Positions 25,789 to 35,033 of a stretch of 64,000 nucleotides of DNA are shown piece after piece (the first letter of the stretch is position 1; every line of letters starts with the position of its first letter). The translations under genes and the position numbers were made by a program. The stretch comes from Mesorhizobium wenxiniae. GTDB taxonomy: Bacteria; Pseudomonadota; Alphaproteobacteria; Rhizobiales; Rhizobiaceae. Under the pieces are notes generated by a model. The model worked only from the letters and a program-made list of their open reading frames with translations, did no database searches and was not told the DNA's origin. The DNA is taken from contig NZ_NPKH01000023.1 in NCBI RefSeq assembly GCF_002284535.1, positions 465,767 through 529,766 on the forward strand. Direction: 5' to 3'.

Positions 25789-26065
25789 AACCTATCGACT
25801 GCGCGACACCAGGATGCGTCATCACTCTCGTCGGACTGCTGATGAGCTCTGCCACCAGTAAGCCTCCCCGCAGCCGAGGAGGGTGAGCTTTCCCAACAGG
25901 CGGAAACCTCTTCGATATGCGATTGCCACAGCGGGCGGAACGATGGGGTCGTCGGCTGGAGCAGCGTGAAGTGTTTCTCCGCGGGCTGGCATTGATACAT
26001 CCAACAAGTTCTGTTTCCGGGAAAGAGAACGTGCTAAAAGAATATCGCGCCGCGAGGGGGCTGTG

Positions 26066-27346
26066 ATGCGTTATCTCCTCACATTCGCGATACTGAGCCT
26101 CTTCCTGCCAATCAGGCTCGAGACGGGTCTTGTATTGCTGCGTCCGTTCGAGCTGATCGCATTGCTGATGCTTTTTTTTGGCCTGGCGACGGGCCGTTGG
26201 CGAAATTTGGCTTTTTCAGCCGGTTTTCTACTGCTCCTGCCCTTCTTGGGCTGGCACATGGTCTCGGCCTTCAGCGTGGACCCAGAGAACGGCTTGCGCG
26301 AGCTGTTGCAGATGTCCACCGTGGGCGCCTTTGCGTTCGCCATCGCACAGGAGGGTAGATGGCTCGAGACGCAGAAGGCCGTCAACATCTTGCTTTTCGG
26401 CATGATGCTAATTCTCGCCTATACGATCACCTGGCATGTCGCCCATGGCTACTTGGTCGGTTGGAAGCATCTGGTCGATCCGAGGCTCGCGTTCACCTTC
26501 CTTCCAATTGCGCTCGCAGGGCTCCTCCTCTTCGTCAACCGGGGCAAGCGGCGCACCCTTTGGTTGGTATGGGTAGGGATACTTCCCCTGCTCCTGCTAT
26601 CCGGGGAACGCAAGGCGTTTTTGATCTACCTCTTTCTGACCGCCGCGCTTCTGATGCGCGGACGGCTCGCTGCGATGGTGCCAGCGATCGCCGCTGGCTT
26701 CGTGGCACTTTTCGTGCTGTCGACCACGATCAATAACGCCTATGTCGAGAAGCAAATGCAGACCATTCTCGATCCGCTGAGCATGGGGCAATACGAATAT
26801 CTGGCCGCGAAGGGGAAATATGCCCCCGGAGACACCCCGAGCAATGTACAGCGCGCGTTTGCTTTCACGCTGTCCAGACAACTCATCTCCGAATATCCAC
26901 TGATGGGCGTGGGTACGAACCAATTCAAGAATATTATCGAGACGGATTTCAGCGAACTTCCTGACGAGTTGCAGCTTGGGATACATGGCGAGTTTCAACG
27001 TATCCTCACCGAGAACGGCATCATTGGGCTCAGCCTCTATGTTCTCATATGGATTGCTGCATGGTTTCGCTTAAGCCGTACTCTGAGCCGGGCGCTTTCT
27101 CTCGGATTGATCGGAGCGGTCCAGGCACGGCTTCTGCCCCTCGTGCTCCTTGTTCCCTGCGCCTTTTACGTTGGAACCGAAGCCTCCGGCACACGAGCTT
27201 TCGTTACGCTGAGTCTTGTCTCGCTCCTGCCTGAATTGACGCGGCACGGGCTTTGCCTATCATTGCACAGGATGCGGAGGAGCCACCCCAGGAGCATGAG
27301 ACATCCTCGATTTCTCGCGAGCCCCTTGCCAGGAAACACGAGATGA
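26066..27346 (+). CDS. Wzy/O-antigen-ligase-type polymerase
   Basis: 426 residues with about 10 membrane spans and a periplasmic loop carrying QLISEYPLMGVGTNQFKNII before LGIHGEFQRILTENGIIGLS, the usual H-x-x-x-x-x-x-x-x-E/N-G pattern of the Wzy_C/O-antigen ligase family. It should join flipped repeat units into EPS. GTG 26063 directly precedes ATG 26066; either could start. The last 55 residues are basic and unusual for the family. The stop overlaps the ATG of the next gene (ATGA, 27343-27346). Confidence 0.8.
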   Translation: MRYLLTFAILSLFLPIRLETGLVLLRPFELIALLMLFFGLATGRWRNLAFSAGFLLLLPFLGWHMVSAFSVDPENGLRELLQMSTVGAFAFAIAQEGRWLETQKAVNILLFGMMLILAYTITWHVAHGYLVGWKHLVDPRLAFTFLPIALAGLLLFVNRGKRRTLWLVWVGILPLLLLSGERKAFLIYLFLTAALLMRGRLAAMVPAIAAGFVALFVLSTTINNAYVEKQMQTILDPLSMGQYEYLAAKGKYAPGDTPSNVQRAFAFTLSRQLISEYPLMGVGTNQFKNIIETDFSELPDELQLGIHGEFQRILTENGIIGLSLYVLIWIAAWFRLSRTLSRALSLGLIGAVQARLLPLVLLVPCAFYVGTEASGTRAFVTLSLVSLLPELTRHGLCLSLHRMRRSHPRSMRHPRFLASPLPGNTR

Positions 27347-28308
27347 GTGTTTCGGTTATCATGACATGTCACAATGAAGAACGCTTCATCGTGCAGGCAG
27401 TGGAAAGCGTGATCAATCAGACCGCGTCGAGCCACATCAAAGAGATCATCATTGTCAATGATGGCTCGAAGGACGGCTCGTCGGAAGTGATTGCATCGCT
27501 GGGTCGCAGGGAGCCGCGCGTACATGTCCTGACGACGGCGGGTATCGGGCTTTCCTCAGCGAGGAATCTTGCCCTCAGACATGCTACCGGCGATCTTATT
27601 GCAATTCTCGACGGCGATGACTTCTGGGCCGAGGACAAGCTTGAGCGTCAATTAGCCGTCTTGGGCAATGGCTGCAAGGCAGGTCTTGTCTATGGCGATT
27701 TTGTCGATTTTTCCGCTCCGGATCTGTCCGATGCTCTACACGTCGCTGTGCGCCGCTATCGCGCGGACCAATCCGATACGCTGACGACATATTTTCTGCT
27801 TGATGGGCCTATTGTTCCTTCCAGTATGGTTATGCGGCGGGAGATGGTCGAAGATATCGGGTTATTCAACGAGGCATTCAGGGCTGGAGAGGATACAGAG
27901 TTTTGTATGCGCGCAGCCGAGCGTTGGACATTTCAACATGTGGCCGGAGCACTCGTCTATAAACGGCGCCATGGCTCGAACATAACCCGCAGACTCGATG
28001 CGCTTCTGCCGGTAGGCGAAGGCCTCACGCGAGAATGGGCCATGCGACGGCGGGAACTTACGCACCTCGCGCGTCGGCGCAACGGGCGTTTGTACGCAAA
28101 GGCGGGCAATGATTGCGTGGCTCAAGGCGAAAAGAAACGCGGAGCGCGCTTGCTGATTCGCGCGATGTGGCACAATCCATTATCATGGCGGGTGTACGTT
28201 TACTTTTTTCTTTGCGCCCTGCCAAGGGGCATGGATCCGCAGGTGCGCCGTGCAGCCAAGCTGTTGTTCTACCGCGCCTTGCGCAAAGACTTTGCTGACG
28301 GCTCTTAA
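27343..28308 (+). CDS. Glycosyltransferase family 2
   Basis: 321 residues of GT-A fold. SVSVIMTCHNEERFIVQAVE and EIIIVNDGSKDGS form the UDP-binding start; AILDGDDFWAEDKLERQ holds the metal-binding DxD; FRAGEDTEFCMRAAERW carries the ED base motif. The ATG at 27343 overlaps the polymerase stop and has AGGA upstream, so the two are translationally coupled. An earlier in-frame ATG (27253) would add 30 residues read inside the polymerase gene and is rejected. Confidence 0.85.
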   Translation: MSVSVIMTCHNEERFIVQAVESVINQTASSHIKEIIIVNDGSKDGSSEVIASLGRREPRVHVLTTAGIGLSSARNLALRHATGDLIAILDGDDFWAEDKLERQLAVLGNGCKAGLVYGDFVDFSAPDLSDALHVAVRRYRADQSDTLTTYFLLDGPIVPSSMVMRREMVEDIGLFNEAFRAGEDTEFCMRAAERWTFQHVAGALVYKRRHGSNITRRLDALLPVGEGLTREWAMRRRELTHLARRRNGRLYAKAGNDCVAQGEKKRGARLLIRAMWHNPLSWRVYVYFFLCALPRGMDPQVRRAAKLLFYRALRKDFADGS

Positions 28309-28310
28309 AG

Positions 28311-28505
28311 ATGCAGGCGAAATGGCGAGAGTTCGAGCAACTCAGGCGGCAGCCCTGGAATCCTTCCGTAGCGATTATTCTGTACCGCGACGGCAGCATT
28401 GTTAACAAACGCGTCAACGAGTTCGAACGTGTATCGGTGCAGCTCGCCGAGCTTGATAAAACTCTCGCCAAACAATCTCTCAAGGATCACGAGCTCTCCG
28501 GTTGA
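28311..28505 (+). CDS. Small unrecognised ORF (strand uncertain)
   Basis: 64 codons starting 2 bp after the GT2 stop (MQAKWREFEQLRRQPWNPSV, later RDGSIVNKRVNEFERV). The opposite strand is also open (28305-28490) and gives an equally plausible product (FELVDAFVNNAAVAVQNNRY). Third-position GC is about the same in both. No domain is recognised on either. The rest of the 306-bp gap to 28615 shows nothing else. Confidence 0.25.
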   Translation: MQAKWREFEQLRRQPWNPSVAIILYRDGSIVNKRVNEFERVSVQLAELDKTLAKQSLKDHELSG

Positions 28506-28614
28506 TGACGATACCGGGCGAACTTCCGTGGTTGCTTCAACAATCCTTTCATCTTTTGGCGATATTCATTTGTTCCCGACTCCGGAAAAGCTGAGCAGCT
28601 ACTTTGGCCTCGGC

Positions 28615-29751
28615 TCAGCCCCATTTCAGCTCAGGAAACGTCGCGCCTGCACAGGTTGCCCAGTCGAAGGTGCGTGCCCGTGATTTGGCAAGTGCACCGT
28701 CGCGCTCACGCAGTTCTGCATTGGCCACATAGGTTGCTATCGCGCGGGCCATCGCGTTCACGTCCTCCGGGGGCACCAGCACACCAGTGGAGCCCATGAC
28801 CTCGGGTATGCCGCCGACGGCCGTCGCTACCGAAGGACATCCTTGCGCACCGGCCTCAACCAACACTAGCCCGAAGCCCTCGATCTTTCCCGGTAGCTCT
28901 CGTGCGAACAATGTGTGGCACGCCGCACGGCGGTATAAGCGCTTTAAGTCGTCGTCGGACAGCCTACCGGTAGCGATCACTGGAACACGAGCTCGTGCCG
29001 CTTCATCCAATATCTTTGAGGCATAGGCCTGATCTTCGGCCCGTCCAGCCATCACAAAGATCGGATTGTCTAATCCGTATTCATCGCGCGCGCTCGCGAT
29101 AGCCCGGACAGTTTCCAACTGGCCCTTCCGAGGCTCGATACGTCCCACTGCGCAAATGACGCTTGCAGCTTGTGGTACAGCTGCAAGTTGCGGGTGCTCA
29201 AAATTCCCATGGATTGGCTGAAACCACATGGGGTCCACGCCGAGATACGTGACGACACCCTTCCGGGGCATTCCAAAACTTTCGGAAAAGATCCGCAGCG
29301 TCGCATGTGAGTTGGCGAAAACGACCTCTGCTCCTTCGTAGGCGCGGCGCACAAACCGAAAAAGGATGGAATCGGCCCTGAATTTGCTGACTTCGCTGCC
29401 ATGAATCATCGCTCGATACCCTCTGCGATGGAATGGTCGTAGCACAAATGTCACAAGTACACTGCGTATGTCGGCGGCCAACAACAACCTGTCCTTAGGA
29501 ACGTTGCGCAGAATAGAAAGCGCCCGCAGCGCCCCGAATGGAGAAATTTGATGATGCCGCAGAATGCGATGGGTATCCGGCTCCTGGGGAACGGCAGGAA
29601 GGTCAGGATAGGCAGGCGCTATGACGGTCGCAGCGTGGCCACCAGCGCGAACGACGTCGACCAACCGTCCGGCGTATGTTCCGATGCCACCAGGAAATGG
29701 ATGATATTCGTACGTCATCAGGATGATGCCGCGCGGAGACTGAGATATCAT
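28615..29751 (-). CDS. Glycosyltransferase family 4
   Basis: 378 residues. The N-terminal half has MTYEYHPFPGGIGTYAGRLV, RAMIHGSEVSKFRA and FANSHATLRIFSESFG. The donor half has SVICAVGRIEPRKGQLETV, PVIATGRLSDDDLKRLYRRA and PGKIEGFGLVLVEAGAQGCP, the canonical GT4 EGFG-x3-E element, then GVLVPPEDVNAMA. It is similar to mannosyl/glucosyl transferases of EPS clusters. The ATG at 29749-29751 overlaps the TGA of an upstream small ORF. Confidence 0.87.
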   Translation of the reverse strand: MISQSPRGIILMTYEYHPFPGGIGTYAGRLVDVVRAGGHAATVIAPAYPDLPAVPQEPDTHRILRHHQISPFGALRALSILRNVPKDRLLLAADIRSVLVTFVLRPFHRRGYRAMIHGSEVSKFRADSILFRFVRRAYEGAEVVFANSHATLRIFSESFGMPRKGVVTYLGVDPMWFQPIHGNFEHPQLAAVPQAASVICAVGRIEPRKGQLETVRAIASARDEYGLDNPIFVMAGRAEDQAYASKILDEAARARVPVIATGRLSDDDLKRLYRRAACHTLFARELPGKIEGFGLVLVEAGAQGCPSVATAVGGIPEVMGSTGVLVPPEDVNAMARAIATYVANAELRERDGALAKSRARTFDWATCAGATFPELKWG

Positions 29752-29957
29752 GGGTCAAGAACTCCCAACGCCGCCCGCCTCGCCTTTGGCCGATATGAGG
29801 GGATACTGTAGGCGGGCCGAGAGAACAGTCCCGCGATGATCAGCGATGCCATGCTCTGCAATTGCATGCGTTCAACTGATCGGCGAATCGCAGAAAACCG
29901 GGCCGCTAGCCGGCCGATCGTGAATTCTGACTGCTCGGCATCCCACCTGTCCGACAT
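29748..29957 (-). CDS. Small hypothetical ORF coupled to the GT4 gene
   Basis: 69 residues from ATG 29955-29957 (MSDRWDAEQSEFTIGRLAAR, later RMQLQSMASLIIAGLFSRPA). Its TGA overlaps the GT4 ATG (ATGA), the arrangement used elsewhere in this island for real operon genes. A moderately hydrophobic stretch lies near residue 35. It may be a genuine small gene or the C-terminal stub of a lost one. The 200 bp between it and the ExoP-like stop at 30155 shows nothing recognisable. Confidence 0.35.
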   Translation of the reverse strand: MSDRWDAEQSEFTIGRLAARFSAIRRSVERMQLQSMASLIIAGLFSRPAYSIPSYRPKARRAALGVLDP

Positions 29958-30154
29958 GGTTCTCAACCTGGCCCTTCTCCCAGTCGATGCCAGCGTGCAG
30001 TCCACCGGCTGGAGGAAGCGACGATGAATCGCTTCGCCGGTCCTTGCCGACGAACACCACATGTTACGTCTCGCGGGAGAGGCCCGGACGGAGTTTTTTC
30101 GTCAAAGCCCTCCTTGGGCTATCTGCTCAAGACAAAACAATGCCTGCTCCACAA

Positions 30155-32029
30155 CTAGGCCTGGTAATACTGATGATAACGTTCACTGTAAAATTCGGCA
30201 CTGCCGAACTTTTGGTACCGCTTGATTCTTTTCATATCGACCTTGTTGAGCAGAACGCCGATGCATTTATCCGCCAGGATCGGGTTGTTGTCGAGGATTT
30301 CGCGCACGAATGTACGAGCGGTCACACCCCATTCAACAACCAGAACAAGGCCGTCGAGGTGCTGGACAAAGGACCTCACGTCCGCGACTGGAGCCAACGG
30401 GGGCAAATCAACGACGACGTAATTGAACATAGGGCCCACCTTGAGCAGAAAGTCGCCCATTTTCTCGATAGGCTCCACGGTGTTGGCGAGCTTTTGTTGG
30501 CTCTGGTTCACGCCGGGCAGGAACCTCAATGGCAATGACTGATGGGCCAGCACGTCTCTCGGATTGAGTTCTCCAGCCAACAAGTTGGCCAGGCCTCGTT
30601 CCCAGCCGTTGGCTAACATAGGTGACAATCCAGGATTGTGGATATCAGCATCGATCAACAATGTCTTACAACGCTGCATAGCAAGAACCATCGCTAAATT
30701 AGCAGCGACCAGAGACTTCCCTTCTCCCGGGAGGCAAGAAACGATGCCGAGCGCCTTGGTGCTCTTCCTTGGTAACTCGACGTCAACAGCGACTTTCACA
30801 GTTCGCATCGCTTCGGCGAATTCCGAGCGCGGATGTTGTTCTACCCAGTTGAAAGCGCTGTTCCCCACCTCGATGAATGACGGCTCTCCGGCAGCGCGAT
30901 CGTGCTGGTTTCGCCGAATTGGCTTCCCGTCCAGCAAAGGGATCATTCCGAGCGTCTGAAGTCCGAGCTCATCGCGCACTTGAGCCGTCGTGCGGAAAAA
31001 GCGCTCACGGTACTCCCGAATTCCGCCCACACCGGCGCCAACCACGCCGCCGAGCACGACGCAGAACGCCAACGTAAGACTGCTGTTCGGAGAACTCGGA
31101 CTGCCGGGGTATGGTGCCTCCGAGATAGTCCGCGCCTCCGTCAACGCTATCGAAAGGTTCTGCAGGCTCGCTTGGTACTGCTGCAGAATCTGTTCATATT
31201 GCGACTTGAGAGAGGACGCCTCAAGTTCGAGCTGGCGCAAGGTAACCAGCGTCTCCTTGGTCAGCGTATTGTCTGTTCGGAACCTGTGGATTGCGAGCTC
31301 GGCATCAACCGATCGCTGCCGCACCGTCTCGAGCTCTTCCGCCAGTGCGCTGCGAGCTCGGATAATCGACTCGTCTTTGGCTCCGACTTGGTCAGCGATA
31401 TAGATTTCTGCATATTTACTGGCTATTTTTTGCGCCATTTCGGGGCTAGGCGACCGAAATTGGACTTGCAGAATGTAAGAATCTCCTACGCGATCTACCG
31501 TTATATTCTCAGCCAGAATGCCAAATGCCTGCCATCGAGGATCGGATCCTCGCGCGGCACTCGATTTCACCGGCGCTCCGCTTGCTTCGGAACTGCCGAT
31601 GAATGGCCAAACCAACCGAGCGACCGATCCTGTGAGACTGTTGAGCAATGAATATGGCGCTGACAAGAAAGAGCGATCGGTAGCAAGACCGAGGCTGTCA
31701 ACGACCTTTAGCCCGATGCGGTCGGACCGCAACAATTCGACCTGACTCAGCATCATCGGGTCAAGCGGTGCGGAGCTTCCGCTCTCTGTTAACTTCGTCA
31801 CGACGGATGGCTGGTTCTTGTCGATCAGGATTCTGGCGGTCGACTCGTACAAGGGCACCTCGGCCCAAAGATACGCCAGCCCCAGCACAAGTCCTGCGAG
31901 CGCGCATGTAAGGACGAACCTCAACTGCCGTTGCGCTGCCGCCACGAGTGTTTCGAGATCAATCGTTCCCCACTGAGGATCGCCGAATGTGAAGGCAGAA
32001 TCCGGGTGCTTTTCAACTTCTCGGAGCAT
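30155..32029 (-). CDS. exoP: EPS co-polymerase with tyrosine-kinase domain (ExoP-like)
   Basis: 624 residues. TM1 is about 37-56, a Wzz-type periplasmic domain with coiled-coil helices spans 60-305, TM2 is about 317-336, and a cytoplasmic BY-kinase domain follows: Walker A SCLPGEGKSL (Lys438), A' LLIDADIHNP (458-465), Walker B YVVVDLPPLAP (537-547). The C-terminus has a tyrosine cluster (Tyr605, 614, 618, 621, 622) as expected for autophosphorylation. Such proteins set EPS chain length with the Wzy polymerase. It is shorter than Sinorhizobium ExoP, so the symbol is by family. ATG 32027-32029 follows GAAGG. Confidence 0.85.
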   Translation of the reverse strand: MLREVEKHPDSAFTFGDPQWGTIDLETLVAAAQRQLRFVLTCALAGLVLGLAYLWAEVPLYESTARILIDKNQPSVVTKLTESGSSAPLDPMMLSQVELLRSDRIGLKVVDSLGLATDRSFLSAPYSLLNSLTGSVARLVWPFIGSSEASGAPVKSSAARGSDPRWQAFGILAENITVDRVGDSYILQVQFRSPSPEMAQKIASKYAEIYIADQVGAKDESIIRARSALAEELETVRQRSVDAELAIHRFRTDNTLTKETLVTLRQLELEASSLKSQYEQILQQYQASLQNLSIALTEARTISEAPYPGSPSSPNSSLTLAFCVVLGGVVGAGVGGIREYRERFFRTTAQVRDELGLQTLGMIPLLDGKPIRRNQHDRAAGEPSFIEVGNSAFNWVEQHPRSEFAEAMRTVKVAVDVELPRKSTKALGIVSCLPGEGKSLVAANLAMVLAMQRCKTLLIDADIHNPGLSPMLANGWERGLANLLAGELNPRDVLAHQSLPLRFLPGVNQSQQKLANTVEPIEKMGDFLLKVGPMFNYVVVDLPPLAPVADVRSFVQHLDGLVLVVEWGVTARTFVREILDNNPILADKCIGVLLNKVDMKRIKRYQKFGSAEFYSERYHQYYQA

Positions 32030-32103
32030 ACGCCTTCAAACCCGTGCGATGATACTGGCAGCGCATTGGTAGTAACAAGGACCTTACCACATTATCTGAC
32101 TAA

Positions 32104-32526
32104 ATGTCTGCAAATTCAACATCGACGTCCGCGGAGCCCAGGGCACGCCGCTCGGGGCGGGCATCAGCCCGCTCGTCGCCAAAGGCGCAAACTCCTAACC
32201 TCGATGCTATGAACGAAACCTCACGCGGCCCATGCTCCGACTGCCGCAATTTCGCTGCATGTCGTAAGCTCCAATTGAAGGAAGGAATCGAGTCGTATTG
32301 CCAAATGGCAAAACATCTGAGCAAGAGATTTCGGGCTCACGTTGAGCCTGTCCTGCGGGAAACAGGAATGGCTCGTCGATCACAGACGCGCGATAACGAT
32401 CACCGCAAGTGTCCTGCGCGCATCTGGCGCCTCGCGGAAAGCCTCTCCGGTGCCCGAATAAGACAGGCTGCAGTCACATTTTGTTTCGTGGTGTGGGGTG
32501 TCATCTTGCTGATCGTCCTGCTCTAG
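32104..32526 (+). CDS. Hypothetical small membrane-anchored protein
   Basis: 140 residues, divergent from exoP. A basic, Ser/Arg-rich N-terminus is followed by a four-cysteine cluster (CSDCRNFAACRKLQLKEG then a Cys 23 residues after the first) that could bind a metal, and by one C-terminal membrane segment (AVTFCFVVWGVILLIVLL). The start could be the internal ATG at 32209 (MNETSRGPCSDC). No family recognised. Confidence 0.4.
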   Translation: MSANSTSTSAEPRARRSGRASARSSPKAQTPNLDAMNETSRGPCSDCRNFAACRKLQLKEGIESYCQMAKHLSKRFRAHVEPVLRETGMARRSQTRDNDHRKCPARIWRLAESLSGARIRQAAVTFCFVVWGVILLIVLL

Positions 32527-32561
32527 CAGCCAGAGCCTATAAAGGCGGAGAGTGGCCCGCC

Positions 32562-32813
32562 TTACTTATTAAGTGGCTCGGCAGTTGCTCCGGACTCATC
32601 GCGCGATGTGTGAAACTTCGGAGTCACCGATTCCTTGGAGACCGAGCGCCACACTAGCAGCATGACAGCAACAAAGTACCCAATCTGTATCAAGATCCCA
32701 CAAATTAACGTTTGGACAAATGTGGCCCAGAGGGAGTCGGTGAGCAAATATATACTGATGGCGAATGCCAACAGTACTATAAGAAAGCCTCGCAAAAAAA
32801 GCAAAAAGGACAT
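32562..32813 (-). CDS. exoX: ExoX-type exopolysaccharide production repressor
   Basis: 83 residues. Two membrane segments occupy the N-terminal two thirds (SFLLFLRGFLIVLLAFAISI and TLICGILIQIGYFVAVMLLV), matching the ExoX/Psi family of small inner-membrane proteins. In Sinorhizobium ExoX lowers EPS synthesis post-translationally, depending on its ratio to the ExoY transferase. The C-terminal tail is short and hydrophilic. It lies between the ExoP-like and ExoF-like genes. The ATG at 32811-32813 has only a weak ribosome site. Confidence 0.75.
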   Translation of the reverse strand: MSFLLFLRGFLIVLLAFAISIYLLTDSLWATFVQTLICGILIQIGYFVAVMLLVWRSVSKESVTPKFHTSRDESGATAEPLNK

Positions 32814-33547
32814 CGCCGTCCCACTCGCATCCGCTGGTGTGACGCGCTTCTTGGCTATCCAGGCCTCAGCGCGTTAACCATCATAACATATCGGAACGGG
32901 TCAGAGCGACCAATATATTAGCAGGTGCGAATAAAGACGCCCCAACCTGTTCCCGGACGCTTGCTTCCAGGCGCGACCACTCCCGTTCGGCGGCCTGAAG
33001 AGGTTTGCCACGCGGATTGGCCATGCTGCGATCTGGACTAGGCAGAGGCTGAGTCGAGGTGTGTGCGCCCAAGTTGAGCAAAAAGGGGGTGGCTTCGACG
33101 TTGGTGTGTCCGCCGCGCAGCTTCCGTGTTTAGCGGAGCGGCGGACATGGCCGCCGCGCCTCAGGCGGACAATGCCGCTCAGGCCACCAGGAAGACGAAC
33201 GCGACTGCCATCGGCAGCAGGTAGCGCGCGACCGGCTGTTCGCTGGCCGGCGGTGTCGCTTCCGGCCGACGACACGCCGGTGACGTCAGCCGTAGCGTTT
33301 GGGCTCCACGACTGCACCAGATCGACGACCAGGAGCGTCGCGAACGATAGCAAAACCATGATCGACGCGATCGCGGTGGCCGCCGGATAGTTGTATACTT
33401 CCAGCCGGATGACGATCAGAGTGGCGCGATCTCCGAATATCGTCTGCCTTGTTGCCGTTGTTCAGAGCGTAAATTCGCCTCAAAGGAATGGCGTTGTGAG
33501 AAAGGTCTGCGTCGACGTCATGCTTAAACATTGCGGGGTGATCGCGA
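32814..33547. other. Gap between exoX and the ExoF-like gene
   Basis: Apart from the sulfate permease remnants at 33175-33440 there is a 66-codon minus-strand open frame (32881-33081) that I do not recognise and do not call. No repeat or RNA is seen. Confidence 0.4.
33175..33440 (-). pseudogene. Sulfate ABC permease remnants (cysT 3' end and cysW 5' end)
   Basis: Read on the minus strand from 33440, SEIAPL appears in one frame, then after a one-base shift LIVIRLEVYNYPAATAIA and MVLLSFATLLVVDLVQSW, matching the C-terminus of CysT-type sulfate permeases. About 60 bp later another frame gives PPASEQPVARYLLPMAVAFV ending FLVA, matching the N-terminus of CysW-type permeases, then a stop. Two adjacent permease genes have therefore collapsed into about 265 bp. 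Confidence 0.65.
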
Positions 33548-34843
33548 ATGTTGAATAGATCGGTGCGCTGGATGCGGGCAGGCAGCTGCGCTGCGCTCGC
33601 ATGCGTGTTTTTGTTTTTCGCATACGCGAATCCGTCGAATGGCCTTGCCCTAGCGGAGGAGTACAATGTCGGCGAGTACCGTCTGCAGACTGGCGACGTG
33701 ATCGGCTTCGCTGTCTTAGGCTATCCCGAGATGCAAAAGCGAGCTGTCATCGACCAAAGCGGTGTAATCGTGTTGCCGGTCCTGGGCCCCCTAACTGTTC
33801 TCGGGAAGACAATAGAGGATGTTCGCAAGGAGGTGATTGAGGGTTTAAAACCAAAATCCCTTCCACAACGATCCGCCGACGGCACTGAGACTTGGACTGG
33901 GTTTTACCCGGATCAGATTGTAGTTGATATTGAGGAATACAGACCGGTCTATATTGACGGGGACATTGCCTCTCCTGGGACTCAGGCCTTCAGACCAGGC
34001 ATGACTGTCCGACAGGCTGTGGCGGCTGGCGGCGGCTACCAGCTCGGTCGCGGTGAGCTTCAAAACCCTGAAATGACAGCAGCGGACCTTGGCGGCCGCC
34101 TCCACATTCTGCGCATCAAGTACCAGGAAAGCGAAATCAAGGCTGCTCGCATAGAGGCGCAGCTGAGCGGCGCCAGAGCGATTGAGGTTCCGGACACAGA
34201 ACGTGACCCGAGCCTCGAACCTCGTCGCGACGAAGCTTTGCAGCAGGAGGGGAAGCAACTTGAAGCTGTCTATGCGGATCAGGAGAAAGAGCGCGCTTCG
34301 ATTAAGTTGGCTACAACCAAGGCGGCGGAGCGAATGGGCTACCTGAAGGAGCAGCAGAAGGCGGATCAAGCGGGCGCAGCCGCAGATGCAGCGGAACTTG
34401 ATCGCCTCAAGAAGCTCTTCGAAAAAGGTCTGATCCAGATCACGAGGGTCAACGATGCTCAACGCGCAGTGCTCTTGTCAGCGACCCGCGCGTTGCAAAC
34501 CAACGCTGAGATCGCTCGACTTGAACGCGACCAAGGGGACTTGCAGCGCAGTCTAGATAAGCTTATCGACCAGGGTCGAATTGACCTGTTGGCTGACTTG
34601 CAGGCTGAACGCGCGGCGATGACGCAAATGCGCGCTGAGATGGATTCATTGACCAAACAAATCGCCTACGTGATGCAGATGCGCAGCGACCTTGTAGGCG
34701 AAGGGGACCGAATTACGATCGGTGTAACCCGCTCCACTGACGGACAGGCAGCGACGACCGAGGTGACTGAAGATACTCTGCTTGCTCCGGGTGACACCAT
34801 TACAATTACGCTGGAGGTCCCACCAGGAGCGGTCGCGAACTAA
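33548..34843 (+). CDS. exoF: ExoF-like polysaccharide export protein
   Basis: 431 residues. An N-terminal signal (RAGSCAALACVFLFFAYA) precedes a polysaccharide biosynthesis/export domain (YRLQTGDVIGFAVLGYPEMQ, VLPVLGPLTVLGKTIEDV), a SLBB-like segment (YIDGDIASPGTQAFRPGMTV), a long coiled coil (about 190-380) and a short beta-rich tail (LAPGDTITITLEVP). This domain order is that of rhizobial ExoF, which works with ExoP and the polymerase in export. The coiled-coil insert sets it apart from Wza-type outer-membrane proteins. The ribosome site before ATG 33548 is weak. Confidence 0.85.
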   Translation: MLNRSVRWMRAGSCAALACVFLFFAYANPSNGLALAEEYNVGEYRLQTGDVIGFAVLGYPEMQKRAVIDQSGVIVLPVLGPLTVLGKTIEDVRKEVIEGLKPKSLPQRSADGTETWTGFYPDQIVVDIEEYRPVYIDGDIASPGTQAFRPGMTVRQAVAAGGGYQLGRGELQNPEMTAADLGGRLHILRIKYQESEIKAARIEAQLSGARAIEVPDTERDPSLEPRRDEALQQEGKQLEAVYADQEKERASIKLATTKAAERMGYLKEQQKADQAGAAADAAELDRLKKLFEKGLIQITRVNDAQRAVLLSATRALQTNAEIARLERDQGDLQRSLDKLIDQGRIDLLADLQAERAAMTQMRAEMDSLTKQIAYVMQMRSDLVGEGDRITIGVTRSTDGQAATTEVTEDTLLAPGDTITITLEVPPGAVAN

Positions 34844-35033
34844 ACAATTAAATATTGTATAGAGGCAGCGCGTAGTTGCACGTGTCCTATGGAAATGTGG
34901 TCCGGGCCAAAGATCGTTCTGGTGGCCGCTCAGAGTCCGGGCAATGACGTGACTGCCGCGTGCGCCGCCAAAGCCTGGCATCAAGCATCTAGCTTCAACA
35001 GCTCCGGCTCGGTACGCCCGAACAGGGACGCAC

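Noticed and set aside
34844..35033. Inverted repeat ACAAT-N5-ATTGT just after the ExoF-like gene
   Set aside because: Only five A/T-rich pairs with no T-run; too weak to call a terminator.
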